Shown: positions 47,395 to 58,004 of the stretch, piece by piece
How positions within the stretch are numbered: the stretch's first letter is position 1
Layout: each line of letters begins with the position of its first letter
Assembly: GCA_002099365.1 (NCBI GenBank)
Contig: MSED01000006.1
Location: 2,170,001 to 2,234,000, forward strand
Direction: 5' to 3'
DNA: 64,000 nt
Origin: Phialophora verrucosa
Lineage: Eukaryota > Ascomycota > Eurotiomycetes > Chaetothyriales > Herpotrichiellaceae
The notes under the pieces: generated by a model
The model's input: the letters and a program-made list of their open reading frames with translations, nothing else
What the model was told of the DNA's origin: nothing
Database searches by the model: none
Made by a program: the position numbers and the translations under genes

Positions 47395-48187
47395 CGTACA
47401 TTGTTGGAGCACAACCAGTGTGCCGCGGATCCCCGGGACCGAAACTTCTGCCAGATACATCGGTACGATCATGGTAAGCATTCCAACGGAGAAGCCGGCA
47501 ATGGCGCGACCTCAGAGCGGGGCAAAGGTCAGCATAAACATGTCGTAGACATTAATTATGTTGAAATCGCCTCACCTGCAAAAAGCATCCCTGCAGAAAT
47601 CGCACCAGCCTGGATGGCGGAGCCATTGTGAAAACAACAACCGCCATCACAATCGTCCATTTCCGTCCAAATTGATCGGCTAAGCGGCTGTTTACTAGGG
47701 ATTTAAACTAAGTAGCTACCTGGTGATCAGCATACCGCATACCTGTCGAGAATATGGACAGGTCCTGTTGAACCGAGCACACTCCGAGGCACCTCGTCGG
47801 CGCCGTTTGAGACAACGGCGCGTCTCAAGAGTGTCTCGAGAATGCCTCAAGAGTGCCCCGAGTGCCTCAGAGTGCCCCCGAGTGCCTCAGAGGTGCCTCG
47901 GTGGTGGTGTTGAGGCAGAGAGGCACAGGCGTCTTTCAGATATATAAGAAGGCGCAAAGACCTCTGTAAATAAGACAGACAGCTGTACAAGGGCATATGC
48001 ATATATGACTGCAAATAGCGCCTCAGCTCAACAGGTCCGTTATACTCAGCAGTAAGATGGACACGAACCAGCCTTTGAAGCTAGTACTTAGGTAGACATG
48101 CAGAAATCTTGCACCGAATTCCATGGTTAGAATACCAGAAACAACGCCATGGGCATAACCGAACAAGAAACCCCCAATGGACGCGAA
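47395..48187 (-). pseudogene. hexose-transporter relic (MFS) split by a solo LTR
   Basis: The minus strand starts with 'FASIGGFLFGYAHGVVSGIL' and 'TMEFGARFLHVYL', the first membrane segment of a fungal hexose transporter, followed by 'FKGWFVSILLL'. An apparent intron (GTATAAC...CACCAG) then contains the second solo LTR. Beyond it come 'VAT' TAG 'FKSLVNSRLADQFGRK' (TAG in place of Trp), 'WTIVMAVVVFTM', a one-base loss, 'SAIQAGAISAGMLFA', an intron, and 'GRAIAGFSVGMLTMIVPMYL' and 'AEVSVPGIRGTLVVLQQ'. Similarity fades after about 47,395, so only the N-terminal third is left. Its family (GYDxGVVSGI) differs from the intact transporter next door, so it is not a recent duplicate of it. Confidence 0.85.
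47766..48033. mobile_element. solo LTR, copy 2 (268 bp)
   Basis: Same ends as copy 1 (TGTTGAACCGAG...GCTCAACA) and the same orientation. Flanked by a perfect 5-bp duplication GGTCC (47,761-47,765 and 48,034-48,038). It lies inside an apparent intron of the hexose-transporter relic. It lacks a 30-bp segment of copy 1 and has an additional GAGTGCC repeat. Confidence 0.92.
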
Positions 48188-48990
48188 CTATGAGATTCGG
48201 TTAGTTATTTTGGAATCATTTGGTCAACAGAAGGTCGAACAATGCGATCTCTTGGCCACATTCATAAAATACGAAGACTCACGCGTGCAAGACCGACGAT
48301 ATAAGGGTTTTCAAATAGGAGAGCGCGAGCACTTTTGTTCGGGACTCAAAGAGGAGACCCCATGTATTTCTGGAGTCTGGAGACATCATGCCATGGCCGA
48401 TTCTGGTATGAGCTGGTTCGGATATGCGCTCTAGAGCATGGTAAAGCGTGTTTTGGCAAGCAGGTGCCGACATAAACAGCTTTATAGCCTGTGAAAAGCG
48501 AGGCTCCCCAGTGATTATGATAGACCTCGACATTCCAATGCGGGGTTGCCCCACAACCTGTCAAGCCAACAATCCGCGAACAGTGACCTCTAGTTCCAGT
48601 TACTTCCATCAAACCTTGTTGAATTCTCTCCAGTTCGTGAAGCGGCAGCTGATATGCCCTGATGTTTAGCTCTACAAGCTCAAGCGGTGGCGGCCCGCCT
48701 CTCCGCCCGACTAATAAGACTGTAGAACTTCCATTGCTGTCAGTAGGCCCAATGGTCATCGGCTCATTCCACGTCATCTCCCGTACGATAATTGAGTAAG
48801 GAGCTCTTTCCTCAGCATCTACTATTCTCTTTCCTGAGTAGGGATCTCCATCGAACGCCCAGACTTAGTAACATTCTATAGGACGGAGTACTGCGCCATT
48901 AATTCGGCAGCCGATACCGGTCCCGGCAGATATGCTCGCTAAATAAGTAACCGACTCTTAATTCTTAATATTAAGCTTCCTTTATTAGAG
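48188..48990. other. no gene recognised
   Basis: It contains whatever remains of the 5' end of the hexose-transporter relic. GC falls sharply at about 48,950 where the next RIP block begins. Confidence 0.45.
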
Positions 48991-49055
48991 ACTAAATTAG
49001 AGTTATAGGCCTATAATATCCTTCTATTTTTAAATATTTAGTTCTAATAGAACCT

Positions 49056-49390
49056 AAATTGTTCTATATATATATATAAAATTATAATATATTATACCCG
49101 GTAATAAAGCTAAATAGGTAGCTAAAGCTAATCTATTAATATATTTCTTAAAATATACTTTAATTCCCTTAAAGTTTATATAATATATATCTCCTCTTTA
49201 CAGTATAGTCCTACTCGCTTATTAAGTCTTTATAAAGTCTTGTATTAGTAATCTTACTATAGTAATCTAACTTAAAGAAGATTCTTTAAGTGTTTAGCAT
49301 CCTATCCTCGGTAGCTGAAGCGCGCCTGCTTTTCCCGGCACGAGTTAAGATAAAAAGGATCCGGAATGTGGCGAGAGAAGGGGGGGGGTT
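49056..49390 (-). mobile_element. LINE 3' end, inverted copy
   Basis: The reverse complement matches the 3' end of the LINE at 25.93-26.27 kb, including its last coding stretch 'DPFYLNSCREKQARFSYRG' followed by a stop (the other copy reads 'DPFYLNLYREK', then 'ARFSCRG') and the AT-rich 3' UTR. This copy is less RIPed in the coding end (CAG kept where the other has TAG). How far it extends upstream beyond 49,400 is unclear. Confidence 0.75.
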
Positions 49391-50585
49391 CCTGTCCCTC
49401 CAGTAGGCGATACTATATCCGTAAGCTCGATAGGACTTGCTTCGGTCCTAGGTACGAGCTGGATACTGTTAGGTCGTGTGGTTTTTAAATACTGTCTCCC
49501 CCTTTTTCGTCGACACGCGTTGCGACGCGTTGTTTCCTTGAGGTTTAAGCTGCGGACTCATCTTCGTTCACGCTTTTTCAGTACTTAACACTAGACACCG
49601 CGTAAAGGTGTAAGTCTATCCTTCCGTACGCTATCCGCCTACGCTCTGCGTGCTCGCAGAGGGCGCCTCGCTATACGTGGTGTGTGGAGTACGAAACTGC
49701 CGGACCGATGTAGGCTGGTTTTATTACATTACTATTCTAGGTTTTCGGTATTTATAGGGTATTAGGAATACTATGCGTTTCTCCGAGAACCTCCTGTATT
49801 AGTTCGGGATCATGATTAGTTCAGCGACCACGTTAATACACTTCTATCCTATTCGTCCGGGGAGTTATTGAAGTAAACATCCTCCTGTAGATAGAATATT
49901 CGCTGTTAGAAGTAGAGTCTAATCTACTTTTACTATTTAGCCCGCGAACCTCCTGTAATTATCTTCACTACACCGTAGCAGGGGTGTATAATCATGTTCT
50001 GCGAGTATTAAGATCTCGCTCCTCCCTCCTCTATCCTCTTTACCAATAACTTACAGCTTCTCGGATCCTACTTAACGTTTCTTCTACGTCTCTACTCTTA
50101 GAAGCTTCTTTAAATAAGCCCTCTTAAACTCTACGATCATCTCAGCACTTATAGTAAGCTTATCTTATAAATTATAAACTCCTTAGCACTATACTTAAGA
50201 TCTATCGCAGCTCGTATTAGTATAAGTTATATACTATAATATAAGCTTATTCTAGAATAGTCTAGAAGCTTCTAATATACTTAATTTATAATTAAGTTTA
50301 CTAATTAAGCTTTTATACTATTCGTTATAGTTCTATAGCTAGCATCCTTTAAACTATATAAAGATATATCCTGTCCCTCTAGATAGCTATTATACTAAGT
50401 TCTTAATATATTAAGTTACCTATATTAAGAGTTATAAGCTCTAAAGCGATTATTTAACTAGTTACTTCCGTGATCCTATTAATAAGCTATTACTAATATT
50501 ATAGCTTATTTCCCTATCCTCTAGATATCTATATACTTAATATAGTTAGTTATATATTTAGACTTATTCTTATATACTATAGCTA
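49391..50585. other. mixed-GC, partly RIPed, nothing recognised
   Basis: 49.4-50.1 kb has higher GC and several CTCCTGTA-like repeats; it may be more of the LINE or an unrelated RIPed sequence. 50.1-50.6 kb is AT-rich. Confidence 0.4.
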
Positions 50586-50985
50586 GACTGTAGATCGGAC
50601 AGTTTCGGGTCGGGTTATAGAGGCCTTTATCCGGTCCGATAATAGTACTCGGACACTTTTACCCTGTCTAAGCCCGAGTCCGATTAGTTCTAAATAAGGT
50701 TTCGGACGGGTCGGGTTTTGCTAAGACCGTCTAAAACCTTAAATTTTTATTAAAAATAGTAATAATTTTAGTAATAATTCTAAAAAAAGTAATAAAATAT
50801 ATTAATTATAGTAATTTTTTTAAAAAATTTTATTTCGGACTATACTAGTTATCCGACGGTACAGTCCGACCCCTATAGTATCCGAATCGATAGGGCTCTT
50901 AGTATTAAATTAGCTATCCGATAGGGCTTAAAACCCTATAGGGTTATACTATCTTATCGGACTACCCGGTGTCTAATCTACAGTC
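50586..50985. mobile_element. 400-bp MITE-like element, copy 2
   Basis: Exactly 400 bp with TA on each side (50,584-50,585 and 50,986-50,987). Perfect terminal inverted repeat GACTGTAGAT, continuing imperfectly (CGGACA on the left, TAGACA on the right). No coding capacity. This copy keeps more CG and CA than copy 1 at 10,766 and is the better reference for the element. Confidence 0.85.
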
Positions 50986-52930
50986 TAACTATAGCTCGAG
51001 TAACTACTACTTTAATAGCTACCGATCTATTTTCTCACCTTTATGACCGATCTAAAATCCCTTTAAAGTTCTTAAGTATCATTTAAATACTCTACCTTCG
51101 CTACTTAAACCGCTTTACTTAAAAGAACTTAAAGGTATTAGTATAATATTAGCTTAATTAGTATATTAGGATTATAGGTTAGAGCGATATAATTAAGTAG
51201 CTATATTAAGATATTATTAGAAGGCTTCTCGAGAATAATAGAGATAATATCGGCTTTAATAATATTATTCTAATAGTATTTATTATAAATTCCGTTATAT
51301 ATATAGCTTATTACTTAATTTTATATACTAAAAGATATACTTTCTATCTTCGCGTTAGATTAAAGGAAGTTAATATAGACTAAAAAATATATATTTACTA
51401 TTTAAGGCCGCGCCGGCTATATAGTAAAGTATTTTAAAGTTAAAATTTTCTTATATTCTATACTTTCGGCTTAAGCGTCTATTTTAAGTTACTATTTAAT
51501 TAAAGGTATATACTAAATTTAATAATATAACGACTTTACTAAACGAATCTTTAACGGCTTAGGGGAATAAGAGGTATATCTCTCTATTCCGCTACTTACT
51601 TAATTAGTACGGCCTTTAGATATCTAGGAATCTTAATCTTTTATAAATCTATTAGATCCTAAATCTAAGAACTTACGAAAGCGCGATTATACTACGCTTA
51701 ATTAATAATAAACTTAATAAGATAGAAGCTAAGTATATTACGCTATTTAATTAGTTTAATAATAGGTTTACTACTTATTAATTAACTTTAAAATATAATA
51801 AAGTAAAATATAAGAAAATAATATATAGATTACTATAATTTCTCTTACCCTTAAGGAAATAGAGTTAAATAAATATCTTAAGTTTAATATTATTAGGATT
51901 ATTTAAATCTTATATTATAAAGAGATAAATATCGCTATATATTATAATATTATTAGTACTATAGTAATAAGTTAACTTAACTATAGTCCCTTTATATAAG
52001 GTTATTAAGATATAGAAGATAATTATAATCTAGTAGTCGACTTATTAACCTTCTATAGGGTATAGACTATTATTTAAGACCTAGAAAAAGAAAGCTAAGC
52101 TATAAATATTATTTAAGTTTATATTTAACTTAAACTTATTTATCTCTATAAACCTATACTTAAGAATTAACTTTTATATAATAATCTATTATAAAGAAAA
52201 ATCTTAATAGCTAATAAAAATATAAGCGAGGGGTAAGGACCGGTTAGAATATATATTTTTTATATCTATTTTTATTAAATACTTAACTAGATAAAAAGTA
52301 TAGAAATAGACATCTATCCTCTAAGCTTTAATAAAAGTCTAGAGAATTAAAGCCTACTTAAGGCTAGAGTTTATATAGTGAAAATTAAGAAATATATAGA
52401 TTATTTAAAAAATTATATACTTTTAATATAAACTTAAAGTTAAGAGAAGTAAAATAGTTAAATTTCTTATAAATATTTTAGTAAAATTTAAAAGGAAAGT
52501 ATTATTATAAGTAAAGAGGTTAAGGCTATATAAGATTTAAAGATTTACTTAATTAATTTTTTCTATACTTATTTAATATTAAGTTTAGTACTTAATTTAT
52601 AAGAGATAAGTTTAATCTTAAAGCTTAAATTAGTATTTATATAATTAATAAGCTTCTTAAAGAGTTAAGGGGCCGATTTAATATACTTAAAAATATTTTA
52701 ATAGAATAGCGAGTTAGGCGCTATTATAATTAGATAACTTTATAAGTTTATTAAGGGGAATATAAACTATAATTAAGGAAAAGGCTATTAATAAAGTCTT
52801 TATTAACTATATTATTATAGCTTAAAGAAGAATAAAATAGGTATAATAATAGAGTAAAGAGACTTAAACTTAAAGGTATAGTTATATACTTAAACGAGAT
52901 TATCTTTATAGTCTATTATTTAATTTTCAC
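50986..52930. other. AT-rich RIP-degraded block
   Basis: CA and TG are rare and no frame is open. Short stretches on the plus strand (for example about 51,660-51,860) read like a retroelement gag with TAA and TAG interruptions, but I cannot assign it. Composition switches abruptly to normal GC at about 52,930. Confidence 0.6.
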
Positions 52931-53162
52931 CCGGCGTTTATTATAGGGTGTTGGTTAGGTGGAAAGGGGGCTCAAAGCGGCGCTCGAAACCGCACTTTCC
53001 GGCGGTCCTTTCACCAACATGTTCACTTTCCCCGCATCACAAGAATCGAACTGGCGTCGAGAATCCTTCGTGAATCATCTATAGCTCAGCACCATAGTGG
53101 GTACCGTGGCATTCTGATCTCAGTCTTGACATCTCCCGGGCTCTGCCAACGCCACGCTCGAC

Positions 53163-54439
53163 ATGGGTATATCACCCTTCAAGATCGACATACCCAAACA
53201 TGAAGTCGACCGGCTTGGAAGGAAGCTGCAAGACACGAGGCTACCAAAAGAACCGATCGTTCCTGATGCAGGCAGCGATTACGGTGCGCCATCTCAGGAA
53301 GAGCTTCACTTCATTTCTGACAGCGTACGTTTCGTATAGGTCCTCCTATGGATTGGTTCCATCGCCTCTATAACACATGGCTCCATGACTTCGACTGGTT
53401 CGCTGTTCAAACGCACCTGAACCGACATGCTCATTTCATTGCCGACGTTGAAGACGAGACTTTCACACTCAAGGTTCATTTCACACACACCAAATCTTCC
53501 AGAGATGATGCCATCCCCCTCATTCTCATCCATGGCTGGCCTGGCTCCTTCCACGAGTTTGATCGCGTGGTAGACGCTTTCGCCAGTCCAGAGTACCCAT
53601 CGCACTGCGCATTTCACGTCGTCGTCCCCAGTTTGCCAGGCTTCTGCTGGTCTTCCCCGCCTCCACGACGAGGTTGGACCATGCAAGATACCGCTCGAGT
53701 GTTCAACAAACTTATGAAGCAGCTCGGATATAACAGCTATGTTGTCCAGGCCGGGGACTGGGGCTCATTTGTTGCTCGTGAGCTGGGTGCTAAGTTCGAA
53801 GAATGCAAAGCTGTACATTTCAATTTCTGTCCCGTTGAGCTAGACGAGAGTATCACCGACTTGACGCCTCGGGAGAAGGTGATCAAGCAGAGACAGCACG
53901 ATTGGCTGGATAACCACCTGGGCTATGCAGTCGTCATGCGCACACGCCCACAGACCATCGGCGTTGCGCTCACAGACAATCCAGTCGGCATCCTTGCGTG
54001 GGTCGGCGAGAAATACATTGAAGCCGTCCACCCGTCAAAGATCGATCCACCCGATCCAGCCTGGGAGCGAGCAATTCTTACGACATGCAGCCTGTACTAC
54101 TTCACGGACTGTATCATGTCTTCCTCGTTGCCATACTTTGAGGGCGTGAAGCACTCTGATTTCGGGAATTTCTTCCTCAAGAAGGAGAATTATGTCAGCG
54201 TCCCGATGGCGTATACAAGTTTTCTGTATGATACGAGGCCCGGGACTGAGAGGAGTGTGAAGCAGACAGGAAACTTGGTATATTACAATGGTGAGTCCTT
54301 GGCGGCAGGCTGATGACACTCTGCTCTCAGCTCACTCTGCGCAGAGTGGGATCATGGCGGCCATTTTGCTGCGCTCGAACAGCCCCAGGTCATTCTTCGG
54401 GACTGCAGGAAGTTCTTCGGGCAGTGGTTCCAGACTTGA
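53163..54439 (+). CDS. epoxide hydrolase (alpha/beta hydrolase, EHN-type)
   Basis: It opens epoxides to diols by a two-step Asp-ester mechanism. Exons 53163-53283, 53340-54290 and 54345-54439 are in phase and give 388 residues, the normal size for microsomal-type fungal enzymes. The N-terminal domain 'PFKIDIPKHEVDRLGRKLQD' is the EHN lid domain. The first intron splits 'DYG' from 'PPMDWFHRLYNTWL'. The oxyanion motif HGWPG is at 105-109, the nucleophile Asp180 in 'QAGDWGS', and the catalytic His364 in 'EWDHGGHFAALEQP', which lies in the last exon. All are present, so it looks active. It sits at the edge of the RIP block (about 230 bp) but shows no RIP-type damage. The physiological substrate is unknown; these enzymes serve detoxification or secondary metabolism. 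Confidence 0.92.
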
Positions 54440-55549
54440 TGCCGGTTCTGACGTGGATCATTCGATTGACGAGGAAGACCATCCGGCGGAGCCTCAATTC
54501 TCAAGACTCTTCGATACCACCATGTTGAATGGAGATGGTGGCACAGGGTGGTTGGATAAGATGCTGAGTGAAGTAACCAGATATTGTCCGCTTTGGGCGT
54601 CTTCGGCGGGATATTTCCCCTCTTCCAAGAAACCGAGCACATAATCGACGCCACGGCCTCCATGGACTTGATTATCTCTCTTCCCCTCCGAAGCGATCGA
54701 CGACGTCATGCTAAGCCGGCTACGGGAGCTGCCACCACGACCGGCGCTTGCATCGATTTCATACTTATCTCTCGCAATTTCTTCTCTTTCTCTATTCACT
54801 TTTGTTTTCCGATGCTATCCACCTCAAGGATGCAACATAGTTGACATGCCGCAGGATGGCAGAGCTCACTAGACATGAAAAATCGCAGTGAGTGGAGCTC
54901 GGCGCTGTCAGCGACATAGCCGGCCTGCGACAATGGCTCCCTAGCATGCCCGATCCGGGAGTTCAGGTCCAATACTCCAAGCGACGATTTGGCCTTAACC
55001 GATCCTTCTCTCACAGATTGACCAACCAGTAGCATCCGCCTGGCTGCGGAGGAGATGCAGTCGAAGCCGAGCTTGCCAAACTCAATATCCAGACTCCTTA
55101 GTCTTTTTTGGTCCTCGAAGCGAAGCCTTTTTCCCGAAGAGGAATCTATCACTTGCCACCTGTACCGCAGCATATTACAGATACGATGCGTCCTTAGGTA
55201 AGAATGCAGCTTAAGTATTCACCCGCAGCCCAAGCCCGTGATTTATTGGTTGTGGCTGATCCCCTCTTCCTGCACACCATCGAACGTTGTTGAAGGGCAT
55301 CTCTGCTGATAAGGAGCAACCCTTTTTCTCCGTTTCTTTTGGTCGGGAAGAACCTAGATACAAGAACTTTGTCAGCGAGCATTGTTGATCATCCCAAACC
55401 CGAGTCTCCGCGCACTCATCAAATTGATCCGAGTTCCTTGGTACCACGACGGCTCTTGGCCGGGTGTAAGAGCGATCCTTGCACAGGGGGCTTCTTCTGT
55501 CCAAGTCTTGTTGTCTGCAGGAGACAGTCTCTGGGGCAACATTGAACAG
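54440..55549. other. intergenic, nothing recognised
   Basis: Normal GC. Overlapping frames on both strands (for example 54,796-55,173 minus, 125 codons) have no recognisable domain. Confidence 0.5.
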
Positions 55550-57436
55550 ATGGCATCAAAGACAGCTACCTTCCAGTTTGTGGATTCGCATCCTTCTCGT
55601 GGGAGCAAGCATGATCAAGAGCTGGTTAGGGCCGAAGCTCGCTCTCATGCCGCCAAAGTCTCACATGCGAGGAGGGCAAGACAAGGTGACCAACATGACG
55701 ACGAGAGCTCAGTCTCATCTGTCCCACAATCTGTCCCGGTGCCGACCATTCTCTCATCGATAAGTAGTGCCAGACTAACTATGTCGACCGCTCCTCCTCC
55801 TAAGAGTGTCCCGAAGGCTTTGCCGGAGCGTCCTGTACGACCATGGCAAAAGTTCAATCAGAAGGATGTACCGTTCAACAGGTTCCGCGTTGGAGCATAT
55901 CAGCCAGCGAGAAAAGCAGCGAAACAAGTCGATGCGCCAACCGATGACCGTGGAAAACAGCCCGGCATACAAGACACGGCGCATGAGCTCGTTGTTCGGT
56001 CTTTCGTTCCCACACTGCGAGGGAACTCGGACCCTTTTAATGCGACTGTTGTCCATCTCACCCCGGCTGAGCATGTACTACTGCAACAGGCTCGCGACCA
56101 GTTGATCTGGTCCGTTTGGCCCTCGGAGATAGCAATTCGTCACAACAAAGATGCCATTGCCCATAGCTCCTGGAAGATCGTCCCTCCCACCTTGCACGAC
56201 GAGGCTGCAAATTACGCCCTTGTAGCCCAGTCATATTACAGCCGTGCAACTCGGCAGCGAGCGGCAGGACTACCACCCGACAGAGGGTTGGTCAAGGCGG
56301 AGAAATACAAATTCCAGGCCTTGAGAGGTCTCCAAGAGCAACTGGAATTGAATCGCCAATCTCCAGGAGACCGTCAGAGGCTGAGAGGGATGTTCCTGAC
56401 CTGTTGCTGGCTTGCCGGCAGCGAATTGCTCTGTCACAACTGGGACGCGGCGGAGCTGCACTACAAGGCGATGCGGCAAATGGTCGACTTGAGCGGCGGC
56501 TGGAGCGCCTTCTCGCGCATGGAGAGGGAGATCCTGGTCACTGCGGCCTGTTTCATGGCCACTGGGAAGCGCTCTCGACCAGTGATCGAAATCGACGACT
56601 TCGATCCGGGATACTGGCAGACGTACAAGGCATCGAAACCTCTTCCGCCAGACGGCTTGGATCTGGATATTCGCCAAGAAGACCTTGCTTCGTCAACGCC
56701 TGCGCTGACCGCTGTGCCTCCCAGACTCAGGAAGTTCTTCAACGAGTTCAGAGAACTCCTTGCTGTCGAGGAGATCAAGCTGCAGTACAGGTCCTCCAAA
56801 AAGCCCAGCGCCGTCCAAATGTTCCGCTGGTCGCACGCTCGGAGGATCGCCGTACGAGGACGAGGTCTACACTATTGGTGTGACTTGCTCGATGAGGCAA
56901 AGGCCAATGGCGCACCCATCATCATGCCGATCGGCACGCCTTTGGCAGTCACATTCGAGTTTGCGCTCTGCATCGCGACACGTTGCTTCGACCGGTGTAT
57001 CTTCGACGACCATTATCTGCCTGGTGGCGTGTACGCGGAAAGCAAGCGTTATCACATGGAACTGTTGAGCGTCATGCAGCCACTTCGGCCTGTTGCCGAT
57101 GACTTCTCACTCGTCCCGGACGAACATACCTTTGACGTGCTCTGGATTTATTCCATCGGTGCGTATGTCGAAGATGTATTCATGCGACCGGAGTTGGAGA
57201 ACAAAAGCCCCTTGTTGGGGCCGCCACTTCCCGAATTTGCCAAACGGTTTTTCAGCACCCGGTTCAGCTATCTCGCCGCGGCGAACCTACAATTCACCAA
57301 GTTCGAGGACATTTCCCGGTTTTTGCGCCAGAATTACCTATATTGTCCGCGTCTGCAGGATCAGAGTCTGCGGAAATTGGTGAGTTTCAGTATGGATGAG
57401 CAATTGCCCCTGGAGGAGGTGCTTAATGGGCCATAG
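55550..57436 (+). CDS. fungal transcription-factor-domain protein without Zn2Cys6
   Basis: A single uninterrupted exon of 628 codons from ATG 55,550. The N-terminus 'TFQFVDSHPSRGSKHDQELV' followed by the basic 'RSHAAKVSHARRARQ' matches a large fungal group usually labelled 'tachykinin family' or fungal-specific transcription factor domain. These have a short conserved N-terminal motif instead of a Zn2Cys6 cluster, then a low-complexity Ser/Pro linker and a long helical domain ('GMFLTCCWLAGSELLCHNWD', 'HYKAMRQMVDLSGGW', 'MEREILVTAACFMATGKRSR'). I see no DNA-binding domain. The in-frame ATG at 55,382 would add 56 residues that look like translated leader, so I prefer 55,550. No damage. Function beyond a probable nuclear regulatory role is not inferable. 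Confidence 0.8.
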   Translation: MASKTATFQFVDSHPSRGSKHDQELVRAEARSHAAKVSHARRARQGDQHDDESSVSSVPQSVPVPTILSSISSARLTMSTAPPPKSVPKALPERPVRPWQKFNQKDVPFNRFRVGAYQPARKAAKQVDAPTDDRGKQPGIQDTAHELVVRSFVPTLRGNSDPFNATVVHLTPAEHVLLQQARDQLIWSVWPSEIAIRHNKDAIAHSSWKIVPPTLHDEAANYALVAQSYYSRATRQRAAGLPPDRGLVKAEKYKFQALRGLQEQLELNRQSPGDRQRLRGMFLTCCWLAGSELLCHNWDAAELHYKAMRQMVDLSGGWSAFSRMEREILVTAACFMATGKRSRPVIEIDDFDPGYWQTYKASKPLPPDGLDLDIRQEDLASSTPALTAVPPRLRKFFNEFRELLAVEEIKLQYRSSKKPSAVQMFRWSHARRIAVRGRGLHYWCDLLDEAKANGAPIIMPIGTPLAVTFEFALCIATRCFDRCIFDDHYLPGGVYAESKRYHMELLSVMQPLRPVADDFSLVPDEHTFDVLWIYSIGAYVEDVFMRPELENKSPLLGPPLPEFAKRFFSTRFSYLAAANLQFTKFEDISRFLRQNYLYCPRLQDQSLRKLVSFSMDEQLPLEEVLNGP

Positions 57437-58004
57437 GAGGGGGGAGGACTCGCTGTCTGGGCCCAACAGGTTAATGGTCTGGTGTCAGAGAAGGACGCTT
57501 CCTCGTAACGCATGGGGCGTGGGATGGCAGGATCCTGTCCATATCGAATCTCCATGACACATCTCCACTGTTTCCTACTCCAGTATATAATCCGGTAATG
57601 ACTAATTAAGAAACTCGTTCGAAGCACCATTAAGCAGCCCCGAGCGGCCTCTGCTCGCCGTCGTACAGTACTTGAGTTCGTGATGAGTGTTTGGGAATTG
57701 GCCGGTCACGTGATGCAATATCCCACGTACAATGACATCATATGCAATTTGCGAGCACCACGACATCGGCTTCAATTAAATCTGAAGCAGCGCTGCGGCC
57801 GAATATCGTTCTTCGCGTTGAGTTACTCGGGGCACTCCGGTAGTAGATCGAGTCAGGAGCATACAGTACACGGGACAGTAGGTGGAACTTGTTCTCGGGC
57901 TCTATCCCGACCTGTCCTGCCATCGAGACGTTGTCGATCAGCCCGAGGCCAAACTAGCATCATGAGACACAGGTGATAGTCGATAATGCGCGCGCGACAA
58001 CGCT
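57437..58004. other. intergenic, nothing recognised
   Basis: Promoter side of the Mg2+ channel gene. The frame at 57,680-57,976 has no domain. Confidence 0.5.

Noticed and set aside
52976..53010. CGG-rich stretch upstream of the epoxide hydrolase (GCGGCGCTCGAAACCGC)
   Set aside because: Does not align with the palindrome; arms and spacing differ, so I do not add this gene to the regulon.
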